Below, in pieces: positions 25,913 to 34,954 of a stretch of DNA of 64,000 bases. Origin of the DNA: Hyphomicrobiales bacterium. Its GTDB lineage: Bacteria > Pseudomonadota > Alphaproteobacteria > Rhizobiales > Rhizobiaceae. The notes beneath the pieces are model-generated. The model worked only from the letters and a program-made list of their open reading frames with translations, made no database searches and was not told where the DNA came from. The DNA is taken from contig UBNQ01000003.1 of assembly GCA_900466875.1 (NCBI GenBank), positions 129,536 through 193,535 on the forward strand, read 5' to 3'. Numbering within the stretch: the stretch's first letter is position 1; every line of letters begins with the position of its first letter. Position numbers and translations under genes: made by a program.

Positions 25913-27274
25913 GTGAGAAGACCCGTTTCCGGCATGTCTGTTGCCGAGTTGTCGATGTTGATCCATTCGGGCGTCATGAGCCCGGTGGAGATAGCCGAAT
26001 CCGTTTTCGACGCGATTGATCGTCATCCCGACAAGTCCGTCTTCATATCGCTTCTGCAAGACCGTGCGATGGAGGAAGCAACGGCTGCCGCAAAGCGTGT
26101 CGCCGATGGCCGCTCACTCGGCTGGCTGGATGGTATCCCGATCGGCTGGAAGGACCTGTTCGATATCAAGGGGCTGGCGACAACCGCGGGCTCGACTGTT
26201 TTATCGGGCAATCCACCCGCCGCAAAAGATGCAGCGGTGGTCGATTTCCTGCGGCAATCCGGCATGGTCGCGATCGGCCGCACCAACATGAGCGAGTTCG
26301 CCTTTTCCGGCATCGGCATAAACCCGCATTACGGTACCCCGCACAACCCGAAGAGCACGGACGTTCCTCGCGTTTCCGGCGGCTCGTCCTCCGGTTCCGC
26401 CGTTGCGGTCGCAGCAGGTCTGGTACCGGTCGCGATCGGCACGGATACCGGCGGCTCTATCCGCATCCCCGCCGCCTTCAACGGCATCGTCGGTTACAAG
26501 GCAAGCGGCGGTCGTTATTCAATGGACGGGGTCTTCCCGCTGGCAAAGAGCCTCGATTGCCTTGGCCCGCTCTGCCGCACCGTCCAGGACGCTATCTGGG
26601 TGGATGCGGCCATGCGCGGCGCGACCCGGCCGGAAATTCTGCGTGGCACCGATGTAAAGCTTGATATCGTCGTACCCGAAAATGGCGTGTTCGACGGTGC
26701 CGAGACGGGTGTCGTAGAGGCCTTCGAAGCCGCTCTCTCACGCCTTGAAAAAACCGGCGCCCGGATCGAACGCATCCGCATTCCCGCATTCGATGCCATC
26801 ACCGACCTCGTCAAGGCCCGCGGAGCGCTGGTGACGGCCGAAGCTTTCGCCCTGCATCGCGAAAGATTGACGGGCAGCATTGCCGATCAGATCGACCCGC
26901 GCGTCGTCGCCCGCATCAGACTTGGTGAAAAGACGACCATGGCGGATTATATCGACATACTCGACATCCGCCGCCGCCTGACCGCAGAAACCGACAACCT
27001 GCTTGCCGGACGCCTTGTGGCCTTCCCCTCGGTCGCCCATGTCGCACCGGCGATCGACCCGCTGCTCGCCGATGACGACCTGTTCTTCGCCACCAACGGC
27101 AAGACGTTGCGCAATACGGGCTTTGGCAATTTCCTCGACTGGTGCGGCGTCTCCATTCCCTGCGGCACCGGCGATGCCTCAATGCCTGTCGGCTTCCTTC
27201 TCTCCGGCGTTGCCGGGGATGACACGAAGCTGCTCACCGCAGCGCTTCAGTACGAAGACATCATCCGGGGATAG
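25913..27274 (+). CDS. Amidase-signature family hydrolase
   Basis: A 453-residue amidase with the Ser-cisSer-Lys triad in place: Lys80 in IGWKDLFD, cis-Ser in GGSSSGSA (156-163) and nucleophile Ser182 in GTDTGGSIR. It hydrolyses an amide to the acid and ammonia; the substrate (indoleacetamide-like, peptide or other) cannot be read from the sequence, and the absence of gatC/gatB nearby argues against GatA. The GTG start has AAGGAAA upstream; an ATG at codon 8 is possible. Confidence 0.85.
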   Translation: MRRPVSGMSVAELSMLIHSGVMSPVEIAESVFDAIDRHPDKSVFISLLQDRAMEEATAAAKRVADGRSLGWLDGIPIGWKDLFDIKGLATTAGSTVLSGNPPAAKDAAVVDFLRQSGMVAIGRTNMSEFAFSGIGINPHYGTPHNPKSTDVPRVSGGSSSGSAVAVAAGLVPVAIGTDTGGSIRIPAAFNGIVGYKASGGRYSMDGVFPLAKSLDCLGPLCRTVQDAIWVDAAMRGATRPEILRGTDVKLDIVVPENGVFDGAETGVVEAFEAALSRLEKTGARIERIRIPAFDAITDLVKARGALVTAEAFALHRERLTGSIADQIDPRVVARIRLGEKTTMADYIDILDIRRRLTAETDNLLAGRLVAFPSVAHVAPAIDPLLADDDLFFATNGKTLRNTGFGNFLDWCGVSIPCGTGDASMPVGFLLSGVAGDDTKLLTAALQYEDIIRG

Positions 27275-27313
27275 GAAACTGCCTGGAGGAGCGAACCTCC
27301 TCCGGCACATGGA

Positions 27314-27940
27314 TCAAGAGGCATCGCCTGTAGCCTTCGCGGTTACGAAGACATCGTACCGGGTGCTTTTTCCAACGATCTGATGGCTGGGCTTACGGAT
27401 GCCCGGCATCGGATCCGCGCGCAGCGGCCATTTCAGAACCACTCGTTTCTGAGCGTTTTCCAGCGCAACCTGCATCAATTCCAGCGAGTCGGGATCGTCG
27501 CCGACAATCTCCCGTATCAATCGCATTTCCTTTTTCACCAGCGCGGTGTTGTTGCGCGGAGGATGCATGGGATCGATGAGAACGATCTGGGGCTTCAACT
27601 GCGGAAGAAGCGCGCAGGAATCGCCATGGATCAGCGTCATCCGGGCCACCGTCTCGGCATGGCGTCCGCCTTCCGCCTCAGCCTGCCTCAGCCCTTCCGC
27701 CAGCAAAGCATGCATCGTCTCGGAGCGTTCGATCAGCGTGACATGTGCGCCAAGAGAGGCGAGCAGAAACGCATCGCGGCCAAGGCCGGCCGTCGCATCG
27801 ACGACTTCGGGAGCCTTGGGTCCGGAAAACCCGACGGCTTTCGCAAGGCCCTGCTTGCGCCCTTCGTTGGAGCGGAACCGGTGGCCCACCGCACCGCCAA
27901 CGAAATCGACAACCAAATCGGACTTTTCGAATTTCTGCAC
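27314..27940 (-). CDS. rsmJ: 16S rRNA m2G1516 methyltransferase, RsmJ-like
   Basis: A 208-residue SAM-dependent methyltransferase. VDATAGLGRDAFLLASLG is the SAM-binding block of RsmJ, IDPMHPPRNN corresponds to the DPM-P catalytic motif, and KKEMRLIREIVGDD and KRVVLKWPLRADP follow in the family order. It is shorter than E. coli RsmJ at the N-terminus. It starts with GTG, 12 bp after the rluA stop, so translation is probably coupled. An upstream stop in frame rules out a longer product. Confidence 0.85.
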   Translation of the reverse strand: MQKFEKSDLVVDFVGGAVGHRFRSNEGRKQGLAKAVGFSGPKAPEVVDATAGLGRDAFLLASLGAHVTLIERSETMHALLAEGLRQAEAEGGRHAETVARMTLIHGDSCALLPQLKPQIVLIDPMHPPRNNTALVKKEMRLIREIVGDDPDSLELMQVALENAQKRVVLKWPLRADPMPGIRKPSHQIVGKSTRYDVFVTAKATGDAS

Positions 27941-27952
27941 GATGGGCTGATC

Positions 27953-28663
27953 TCAGAAAGGAGTTGACGCTGTGAAGGTGATATCCGAACCGTCGGGCCT
28001 GCGGAAAGTCAGTTCCTCCGCATGGAGAAGCAGACGGTCGGCAGCAGCCAATGCCTCGCCCTCTGCATAGAACTCATCCCCGAGAATAACATGACCGAGC
28101 GATTTCATATGCACCCGCAACTGATGCGTCCGCCCGGTCATGGGGAAGAGGCGAAGCCGCGTCCTGTTCTCGCCATAGCCCAGAACCTGCCAGCGCGTCA
28201 GCGCCGGCTTGCCATGCTCGTAATCGACCCGGTGCCGGGGCTTGTTGTCGGGATCGATGGCGAGAGGCAGATCGATCGTCCCCTCTTCGTCCTCCACCCT
28301 GCCCCACACCTCTGCGACATAGGACTTTTTGGTCGTCCGCGCCTCAAACTGCCCCGCGACAAAAGCATGTGCCTTGCGGTTCAGCGACATCAACACGACA
28401 CCGGACGTATCCTTGTCGAGCCGATGGACAATCAGAGCTTTTGGAAATTCCTTTTGCACGCGCGTGAGCAAACTGTCGCTCAGAGCAGGATGACGACCGG
28501 GAACGGAGAGTAGCCCGCTCGGCTTGTCGCAGACCAGAAAATCCCGGTCACGATGCAGGATGGTCAGATAGGGATCAAGCGGCGGATGATAGATCGGGGA
28601 AACATCGGAAAGCGCAGTCGTCACGATGGAGCCATCCGGGAAAGGCGAGCCGTAAACTCGCAC
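27953..28663 (-). CDS. rluA: Pseudouridine synthase, RluA type
   Basis: A 236-residue synthase aligned by eye with E. coli RluA over its length: VCDKPSGLLSVPGR, the catalytic HRLDKDTSG (Asp), GRTHQLRVHM and LLLHAEELTF. RluA modifies 23S rRNA U746 and tRNA U32. The start is uncertain: the frame is open to a GTG only 20 bp from the tRNA-Met gene and no clear ribosome site is seen; a second GTG 14 codons later is also possible. It lies downstream of that tRNA gene on the same strand and is probably read from the same promoter. Confidence 0.87.
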   Translation of the reverse strand: MRVYGSPFPDGSIVTTALSDVSPIYHPPLDPYLTILHRDRDFLVCDKPSGLLSVPGRHPALSDSLLTRVQKEFPKALIVHRLDKDTSGVVLMSLNRKAHAFVAGQFEARTTKKSYVAEVWGRVEDEEGTIDLPLAIDPDNKPRHRVDYEHGKPALTRWQVLGYGENRTRLRLFPMTGRTHQLRVHMKSLGHVILGDEFYAEGEALAAADRLLLHAEELTFRRPDGSDITFTASTPF

Positions 28664-28682
28664 GCTGCAGCTTGGAGAAAAT

Positions 28683-28759
28683 TGGTAGCGGGGGGCGGAA
28701 TTGAACCGCCGACCTCAGGGTTATGAATCCTGCGCTCTCACCAACTGAGCTACCCAGCC
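28683..28759 (-). tRNA. tRNA-Met (anticodon CAU)
   Basis: A 77-nt cloverleaf with the D-arm GCTCAGTTGGTGAGAGC, anticodon loop TTCATAA, T-arm GGCGG-TTCAATT-CCGCC and an encoded CCA end. Two positions do not pair: U4 with C69 in the acceptor stem, and A31 with C39 at the base of the anticodon loop. The loop and discriminator A fit elongator Met; a lysidine-type tRNA-Ile2 is less likely but not excluded. It is not the initiator, which would start with an unpaired C-A. Confidence 0.88.
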
Positions 28760-28806
28760 ACACCAACGAAGCTGCTTCTAAAGCATCCGCTCCGAGGAAT
28801 GAGCGG

Positions 28807-28836
28807 CTTATAAAGGCAGGCCGCGAACCTTGTCAA
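28807..28836 (-). promoter_or_regulatory. Sigma-70 promoter of the tRNA gene
   Basis: On the minus strand TTGACA and TATAAG are 18 bp apart (17 bp if TTATAA is used), about 50 bp upstream of the tRNA. It is the best vegetative promoter seen in the window. Confidence 0.8.
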
Positions 28837-28922
28837 GCATATGACAGGAGAAAAACCAAGGAGTTTCAAACCTTCGTTTTTGTCCAGTTCACTGCCTTTG
28901 AAAAGCAGGGAACTCTTAAGCC

Positions 28923-30119
28923 TCAGGCCGCAACCGGTTGAGCCAGAAGCTGCTTCAGCGAAGCTTCCGCTTCTTTGGCCCGCTCGGACCGTTCCACGAA
29001 GCCGCCGCCATAAACCCGTGCATCGGCACCCGGTGCGGAATAAAGAACACAGGCCTGGCCGGGTGCCACACCCGCCTCGCCGATCGACAGATCGACATAA
29101 ACGCCGCGCTCGTCGACATGCAGCGTGGCCGGTGTCGGCGGACGGGTGGAGCGAACCTTGGCGAAACACGCAAAGCCTTCGCGCGCATCATTTTCGAGCG
29201 ATGAATCACCGATCCAGTTCATGTCGCGCAGATAGACGCGATGGGTGTCGAGCGCTTCCTTCGGCCCGACGATGACCCGACGCGAGCGGGCATCCAGATA
29301 GACGACGTAAAGCGGCTCGCCCGTCGCGACCCCTAAGCCTTTGCGCTGGCCGATCGTGTAGTGAACGATCCCTTCGTGGCGTCCAAGCACACGCCCGTCC
29401 ATATGCACGATATCGCCGACAAGCGCCGCATTCGGCTTCACCTTGTTGATGATGTCGGCATATTTTCCGGCAGGCACGAAGCAGATATCCTGGCTGTCAG
29501 CCTTCTTGGCGACGACAAGCCCCATCTCTTCGGCAAGCTCGCGCACCTGAGCCTTGGACATGCCGCCGAGCGGGAAGCGCAGATAATCGATCTGCTCCTG
29601 CGTCGTGGCAAACAGGAACCAACTCTGGTCGCGATCGCTGTCGATCGGGCGATAGAGCGCCCGGCGATTGGGGTTGTCTGCGGTCGGATTGGCGGACGAC
29701 CGAATATAGTGGCCGGTTGCCAGCGCATCGGCACCAAGTTCACGCGCAGTCGCCAGAAGATCGGCAAACTTGACGGTCTGGTTACAGGCCACGCAGGGAA
29801 CCGGCGTCTCGCCCATCGCATAGGCTTCGGCGAATGGATTGATCACAGTCTCGCGGAACCGCTTTTCGTAATCGAGCACGTAATGCGGAATGCCGAGCGT
29901 TTCGCAGACGCGGCGCGCATCGTCGATATCCTGGCCGGCGCAGCAGGAGCCGGCGCGGTGAACCGCGGCGCCATGATCGTAAAGCTGCAGCGTGATGCCC
30001 AGCACGTCATAGCCCTGCTGTTTCAGAAGCCCGGCCACGACGGAGGAATCCACGCCGCCCGACATCGCGACGACAACGCGCGTATCTTCCGGCTTCTTGT
30101 CAAAATCCAGCGTATTCAC
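28923..30119 (-). CDS. mnmA: tRNA 2-thiouridylase
   Basis: Adds sulfur to U34 of tRNA-Lys, -Glu and -Gln. The 398-residue product has the PP-loop [14 protein letters not shown] near 18, the first catalytic Cys in [13 protein letters not shown] and the second in [13 protein letters not shown], all hallmarks of MnmA. I use the GTG before NTLDFDKK because the longer frame upstream adds residues unlike the family. It belongs with rluA, rsmJ and the tRNA gene in a small RNA-modification neighbourhood. Confidence 0.95.
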   Translation of the reverse strand: MNTLDFDKKPEDTRVVVAMSGGVDSSVVAGLLKQQGYDVLGITLQLYDHGAAVHRAGSCCAGQDIDDARRVCETLGIPHYVLDYEKRFRETVINPFAEAYAMGETPVPCVACNQTVKFADLLATARELGADALATGHYIRSSANPTADNPNRRALYRPIDSDRDQSWFLFATTQEQIDYLRFPLGGMSKAQVRELAEEMGLVVAKKADSQDICFVPAGKYADIINKVKPNAALVGDIVHMDGRVLGRHEGIVHYTIGQRKGLGVATGEPLYVVYLDARSRRVIVGPKEALDTHRVYLRDMNWIGDSSLENDAREGFACFAKVRSTRPPTPATLHVDERGVYVDLSIGEAGVAPGQACVLYSAPGADARVYGGGFVERSERAKEAEASLKQLLAQPVAA

Positions 30120-30254
30120 GGGACAACTCTCGCTGCAATATCTGATGCCCTGACGCAATCAGCGGCACGTTGCGCCCGAGGCGGGATCGGCCGCCTGCCG
30201 GGCAATGTCGACCGGATATAGAAACTATTCTTACCGCATGCAAGCATCCGCTCG

Positions 30255-31376
30255 TCAGGACTGCAGTGCGGCCTGATGCGCAGCATGGACAGACGCGGCG
30301 GCATTGCCGTCAAGCGGCCGGTCGGTGCGCACTTTCGGCAGCGCATGCGGATATTCCCGCTGGATGAACTCGACGAGCTTTTCGCGCACCTCGCAGCGGA
30401 TATCGAACACTTTCGGCGCGCTGCTCGACGATGCGAGGATACGCATTTCCATGACGTTTTCGCGAAAATCCGTCACCTGAACTGCAACCACTCGCCTGTC
30501 CCACAGGGGCGATGCGGCGACGATCTCCTCGACCTTCTTGCGCACCACCGACACCGGGATCGTGTAGTCGAGATAGATCATCACCGTGCCGATCAGTGCA
30601 GAGCTTTCGCGCGTCCAGTTCTGGAAAGGGTTCTCGATGAAATAGGACAGCGGTAGGATCATCCGACGCCAGTCCCATAGCTTGACCACCACATAGGTCG
30701 CGGTGATCTCTTCGACATTGCCCCACTCCCCTTCCACGATCAGCGCATCGTCGATGCGGATCGGCTGGGTGATCGCAAGCTGGATGCCGGCGAAGATATT
30801 CTTCAGCATCGGCTGCAGTGCCAGGCCGAGAACGATACCGGCAACGCCCGCCGAGGCAAGCACGCTGACGCCATATTGCTGCACGGCCGGGAACGTCATC
30901 AGCATGGCGGCGACGGTCAGCACTACGATCATCGCGCCCGCAATGCGCTCCGCGATCCGCGACTGGGTCACATGGGTGCGCGCAAGCAGATTGTCTTCTG
31001 CATCCAGCTTGAAGCGGCGCAGGTATACAGTCATCCAGATATGCAATGCCGCCTTCGCCGACCATCCGAGCACGAGGATGAAGGCGATCAGCAGCGCATG
31101 CCGGATGATCTCCGCCGGACGCGCGGCAAGCGGCGCGACGGAGGCGGCAAAGGATAGCGTGAACGTGAGAATGGCGAGCCGCAGCGGCCGTTTCCCCCTC
31201 GACACGATGGAGCGCCAGAAGAGGTCCTTGTTCTCGACGATGCGGGTGAGAATACGGAATGCGAGCCGGTGAATAGCCAGCCCGATCAGGATTGCAAACG
31301 CGAAAAGACCGAGGCTGACGATCCAATTGGGCAGCCAATCCGTATATTGGCGAAACTCTGCGATAAACTGGTCCAT
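30255..31376 (-). CDS. Small-conductance mechanosensitive channel (MscS family)
   Basis: A 373-residue membrane protein with about four to five helices. The pore helix and MscS core are clear: LASAGVAGIVLGLALQPML near 175, followed by IAITQPIRIDD-type beta domain (written LAITQPIRIDDALIVEGEWG here in two parts) and WDWRRMILPLSYF. It opens under membrane tension to release solutes on hypo-osmotic shock. It is divergent from the DUF1810 gene; no operon partners. Confidence 0.9.
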   Translation of the reverse strand: MDQFIAEFRQYTDWLPNWIVSLGLFAFAILIGLAIHRLAFRILTRIVENKDLFWRSIVSRGKRPLRLAILTFTLSFAASVAPLAARPAEIIRHALLIAFILVLGWSAKAALHIWMTVYLRRFKLDAEDNLLARTHVTQSRIAERIAGAMIVVLTVAAMLMTFPAVQQYGVSVLASAGVAGIVLGLALQPMLKNIFAGIQLAITQPIRIDDALIVEGEWGNVEEITATYVVVKLWDWRRMILPLSYFIENPFQNWTRESSALIGTVMIYLDYTIPVSVVRKKVEEIVAASPLWDRRVVAVQVTDFRENVMEMRILASSSSAPKVFDIRCEVREKLVEFIQREYPHALPKVRTDRPLDGNAAASVHAAHQAALQS

Positions 31377-31474
31377 CTCCGCTCAGTTAGGGTGCAGCGC
31401 AGCATAGAAAAGTGCGGCCGCAAAAATATCATCTTTCTCCGACTTCATGCCGTAATCGGGGTGAGGAGCAGTCC

Positions 31475-31909
31475 ATGAACGAACAATTTGTCCCTTTCGA
31501 TCTCACCCGCTTCGTCGAGGCGCAGGCGTCGATCTACAATCAGGTGATTGCCGAGCTGCGGGACGGACAGAAGCGAAGCCACTGGATATGGTATATTTTT
31601 CCGCAAATCAGCGGCCTGGGCGTATCCGCTACATCCCAGCGTTTCGCCATTCGCTCAAAAGCGGAAGCCATCGCCTATCTCGAACACCCGCTGCTCGGTT
31701 GGCGGCTTGGCGAATGTACCGCAGTCATGCTCGGGCATGAGGGACGCAGCGCAGGCGATATCCTGGGCGAGACAGACGACCTGAAGTTCAAGAGCTCCAT
31801 GACCCTCTTTCATCTGGTCAGCGAAAAGGGCTCGCCTTATGAGCGAGCCCTCCACATGTTTTACAAGGGGGAGCACGACGGCAAGACCGCCGAGCTCCTG
31901 AATATCTAG
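31475..31909 (+). CDS. DUF1810 family protein
   Basis: A 144-residue cytoplasmic protein with the DUF1810 pattern: FDLTRFVEAQ, SHWIWYIFPQ, LGVSATSQRFAI and the C-terminal DDLKFKSSMTLF. Function is unknown. The ATG follows GTGAGGAG with good spacing; a longer frame upstream lacks family similarity. It ends 9 bp from the convergent Tim44-domain gene. Confidence 0.9.
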   Translation: MNEQFVPFDLTRFVEAQASIYNQVIAELRDGQKRSHWIWYIFPQISGLGVSATSQRFAIRSKAEAIAYLEHPLLGWRLGECTAVMLGHEGRSAGDILGETDDLKFKSSMTLFHLVSEKGSPYERALHMFYKGEHDGKTAELLNI

Positions 31910-31918
31910 CCGCCGATT

Positions 31919-32995
31919 TTAAGCGGCGGACTGGATTGCGGAAAGCTTCCAGTCATTGGCCGGCTTGCGCACGAAGGTCCAGACTTCCACCGTCTCGGTG
32001 ACTTCATTCGGATCGCCTTCGGCAACTTCACCGGTCTTGCGATCGCGCAGGAAGTCGACGGAGGAATAACGCATGGCAACCGTTGCGTATTCCTGGCCGT
32101 TTTCGCGCCACGCTTCGGCAAGATCGCCCTGCAGCAGCGTCACGTCGCGAACTTCGTTCTTCACGCCATTCGTGGCGTTTTCACCCAGTTCTTCGGCAAG
32201 ATAGGACATCGCTTCCGGCGTCGTGAGATCACGAAGCTTGGCGTAGTTTTCCTCGCCATAGGCACCCTGCACGTCGGTCAGCAGCTTTTCGAACTGGCCG
32301 AGGTCTCGGCTGGTAATACCGATCTCGTCCGTGTCCGGGCCTGCCTGGCGCGGAGCAGCCTGATGGCCACCACCGAAACCTGCAGCGCCGCCGCCGAGCG
32401 AACCGATCTTGGGGATCTGGAAACCGCCCTGGTTCTGCTGCGGTGCCTGCTGATAGGCGTTGTTGTGCTGCTGCGCCTGATCGTCAGAGCCATAGCTGTT
32501 GCGGGCGTTACCGGCCGGACCGGCTGCCTGCTGCTGCTGGCGACGGGCAAAGAAACGGAAGGCCAGCATGGCAAGACCCGCGATCAGCGCGATCTGCAAC
32601 AGCATGCCGAAGAAGCCGGCCATGCCGCCAAAGCCGCCGCCCATCAGCATGCCGAACAGGCCGCCGAGAGCGAGACCACCGAGGATGCCGCCGAACATTC
32701 CACCGAACATGCCGGGACGACGCTGCTGCTGGGCTGCCTGCGCACCCATGCCGTTGGCAGGGCTTGCGGCATTCTGCTGCGTGTTGGGTGTCATCGAGCG
32801 GTTGATGCCGCTGGCTGCGCCCGGCGCGGTAGTGGTCGCCGGCGGCGCTGCGAATGTGCGCGTACCGCGGCTACCGAAGCTGGACCCGCCGCCGGCACGA
32901 CGTGCCTCCGCAAAATCGACGGCAGTTAGCGAAACTGCCATTCCGATCGTGACGATCGCGAAGAGTTTCTGGAAACGCCGAAGCTTGGATAACAT
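31919..32995 (-). CDS. Tim44-domain membrane protein
   Basis: A 358-residue protein. A signal-anchor at about 12-30, a Gly/Met-rich membrane region at 95-140, a Gln-rich low-complexity linker at 150-210, and a C-terminal Tim44-like domain from about 225 (SRDLGQFEKLLTDVQGAYG to WTFVRKPANDWKLSAIQSA). Bacterial Tim44 proteins sit in the inner membrane and are thought to help lipid or protein handling at the envelope; the function is not established. Confidence 0.88.
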   Translation of the reverse strand: MLSKLRRFQKLFAIVTIGMAVSLTAVDFAEARRAGGGSSFGSRGTRTFAAPPATTTAPGAASGINRSMTPNTQQNAASPANGMGAQAAQQQRRPGMFGGMFGGILGGLALGGLFGMLMGGGFGGMAGFFGMLLQIALIAGLAMLAFRFFARRQQQQAAGPAGNARNSYGSDDQAQQHNNAYQQAPQQNQGGFQIPKIGSLGGGAAGFGGGHQAAPRQAGPDTDEIGITSRDLGQFEKLLTDVQGAYGEENYAKLRDLTTPEAMSYLAEELGENATNGVKNEVRDVTLLQGDLAEAWRENGQEYATVAMRYSSVDFLRDRKTGEVAEGDPNEVTETVEVWTFVRKPANDWKLSAIQSAA

Positions 32996-33188
32996 AAAAT
33001 TCTCCTCTGGCCGCCCTATGCGGTCCTTGCCCTGATATGGGGAGCAATGGCGGAGTTTTCAGTAGCTCCAACACTTTTTCCCGCTTTAGTAGTTACAAAA
33101 GTTCGACGCGAGAGCCAATTGACGTAAATACAACCTTCGGGCGTTTTTACCGGTAAAGCGATCACATAATCGTCAGCAACGGCAAAAA

Positions 33189-33215
33189 GGGCCCGGCACC
33201 TGAAGTGCCGGACCC
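33189..33215 (-). terminator. Terminator after serA
   Basis: Stem GGG-C-CCGGCAC with GTGCCGG-A-CCC (one mismatch), loop of five, followed on the minus strand by CCCTTTTTG. It ends the serC-serA transcript 65 bp past serA. Confidence 0.85.
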
Positions 33216-33279
33216 TTTTCTGGAGATTTCCTGGGAGGAAAACCGGACGACCGCCGAGGAATCGGCGCTCGGAAATGGC

Positions 33280-34875
33280 TTATTCGACGTTGAACACCAG
33301 CGGGCGGGCCTGGCGAATGGCCGGGTTTGCCGTCAGTTGGGCGAGAACATCTTCCGACACCGGAGCATCGACATAAAGAAGCGCGATGGCATCGCCGCCG
33401 CCGGTTTCGCGACCGAGCTGGAAGTTGGCGATGTTGACGCCGGCATTACCGAGCGTCGTACCCATGAAGCCGATCATGCCGGGAACATCGGTGTTGGAGA
33501 TGTAGACCATGTTGGCGCCGACATCGGCGTCCATGTTGATGCCCTTGATCTGGATGAAGCGCGGCTTGCCGTCGGAGAAGACGGTACCGGCAACAGAGCG
33601 GGTCTGCTTGTCGGTCTTGACCGTCAGCTTGATGTAACCGTCGTAAACGCCGGTCTTGTCACGCTTGACCTCGGAAAGGACGATACCCTTTTCCTTGATC
33701 ATGATCGGAGCCGAAACCATGTTGACGTCGGCCACCTGGTTGCGGATCAGGCCGGCGAGCAGCGCAGACGTCAGCGCGCGAGTGTTCATGTTGGCCGTCT
33801 GACCATCGAACAGGATCTCGATTTCCTTGATCGCATCGTCGGAAACCTGACCGACAAAGGCACCGAGAACGTCTGCCAGGCGGATGAACGGCTTCAGGAT
33901 CGGCGCTTCTTCAGCGGTGATCGACGGCATGTTGATGGCGTTGGAGACCGCACCCTTGACGAGGTAATCCGACATCTGTTCGGCAACCTGCAGGGCCACG
34001 TTTTCCTGTGCTTCCGTGGTCGATGCACCCAGATGCGGCGTGCAGACGACGTTGGGAAGGCCGAAAAGCGGGCTTTCCGTTGCAGGCTCGACTTCGAACA
34101 CGTCGAAACCGGCGCCGGCGACGTGACCGGACTTGATGGCTTCTGCGAGTGCCGCCTCATCGACCAGGCCACCACGGGCGCAGTTGATGATACGAACACC
34201 CTTCTTGGTCTTTGCAAGGTTTTCAGCGCCGAGAATCCCGCGGGTCTTGTCGGTCATCGGCACATGCAGGGTGATGAAATCGGCGCGCGGCAGCAGCTCT
34301 TCCAGCTCGACCTTTTCGACGCCCATTTCCTGCGCGCGTTCTGCCGACAGGAAGGGGTCATAGGCGATGACATGCATGCCAAGGCCGATCGCCTTCTTGC
34401 AGACGATGCCGCCGATATTGCCGGCGCCGATGACGCCGAGCGTCTTGCCGGTGATTTCGACACCCATGAATTTCGACTTTTCCCACTTGCCGGCCTGGGT
34501 CGACACGTCGGCCTGCGGCAACTGGCGCGCAACGGCAAACATCAGCGCGATGGCGTGTTCAGCCGTCGTGATCGAGTTGCCGAACGGGGTATTCATGACG
34601 ATGATACCGCGCTTGGAAGCGGCCGGAATATCGACATTGTCGACGCCGATACCGGCACGACCGATAACCTTGAGGTTGGTCGCAGCAGCAATCAGCTTCT
34701 CGGTTGCCTTGGTGGCCGAACGGATCGCAAGGCCATCATAATTGCCGATGATTTCGGCCAGCTTGTCCTTGTCCTTGCCGAGCTTCGGCTGGAAATCCAC
34801 TTCGACGCCGCGATCGCGAAAAATCTGGACGGCGGTTTCCGACAGTTCGTCGGATACGAGTACGCGAGGTGCCAT
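33280..34875 (-). CDS. serA: D-3-phosphoglycerate dehydrogenase, long type
   Basis: First enzyme of serine synthesis, oxidising 3-phosphoglycerate with NAD. The 531-residue product is the long form: catalytic domains with GVIGAGNIGGIV near 148, RGGLVDEAALAEA near 235 (active-site region), a following allosteric substrate-binding domain, and a C-terminal ACT domain from about 455 (MVYISNTDVPGMIGFMG). It follows serC on the same strand across 79 bp. A 531-residue opposite-strand frame is a shadow. Confidence 0.96.
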   Translation of the reverse strand: MAPRVLVSDELSETAVQIFRDRGVEVDFQPKLGKDKDKLAEIIGNYDGLAIRSATKATEKLIAAATNLKVIGRAGIGVDNVDIPAASKRGIIVMNTPFGNSITTAEHAIALMFAVARQLPQADVSTQAGKWEKSKFMGVEITGKTLGVIGAGNIGGIVCKKAIGLGMHVIAYDPFLSAERAQEMGVEKVELEELLPRADFITLHVPMTDKTRGILGAENLAKTKKGVRIINCARGGLVDEAALAEAIKSGHVAGAGFDVFEVEPATESPLFGLPNVVCTPHLGASTTEAQENVALQVAEQMSDYLVKGAVSNAINMPSITAEEAPILKPFIRLADVLGAFVGQVSDDAIKEIEILFDGQTANMNTRALTSALLAGLIRNQVADVNMVSAPIMIKEKGIVLSEVKRDKTGVYDGYIKLTVKTDKQTRSVAGTVFSDGKPRFIQIKGINMDADVGANMVYISNTDVPGMIGFMGTTLGNAGVNIANFQLGRETGGGDAIALLYVDAPVSEDVLAQLTANPAIRQARPLVFNVE

Positions 34876-34923
34876 GGTCTGGGCTCCTGATAAAGGGTTC
34901 AGTCTTGAGAATGCGGGATGAAA

Positions 34924-34945
34924 CGGTGCCGCCTAAGCGGCACCG
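34924..34945 (-). terminator. Hairpin between serC and serA
   Basis: A 9-bp GC-rich stem CGGTGCCGC/GCGGCACCG with a four-base loop, followed on the minus strand by GTTTCATC. It could be a weak terminator or processing site that sets the serC:serA ratio. Confidence 0.5.
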
Positions 34946-34954
34946 GAAATCGGA

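Noticed and set aside
33205..34890. 561-codon open frame opposite serA
   Set aside because: Antisense to an intact serA; composition is that of a reverse-frame shadow.
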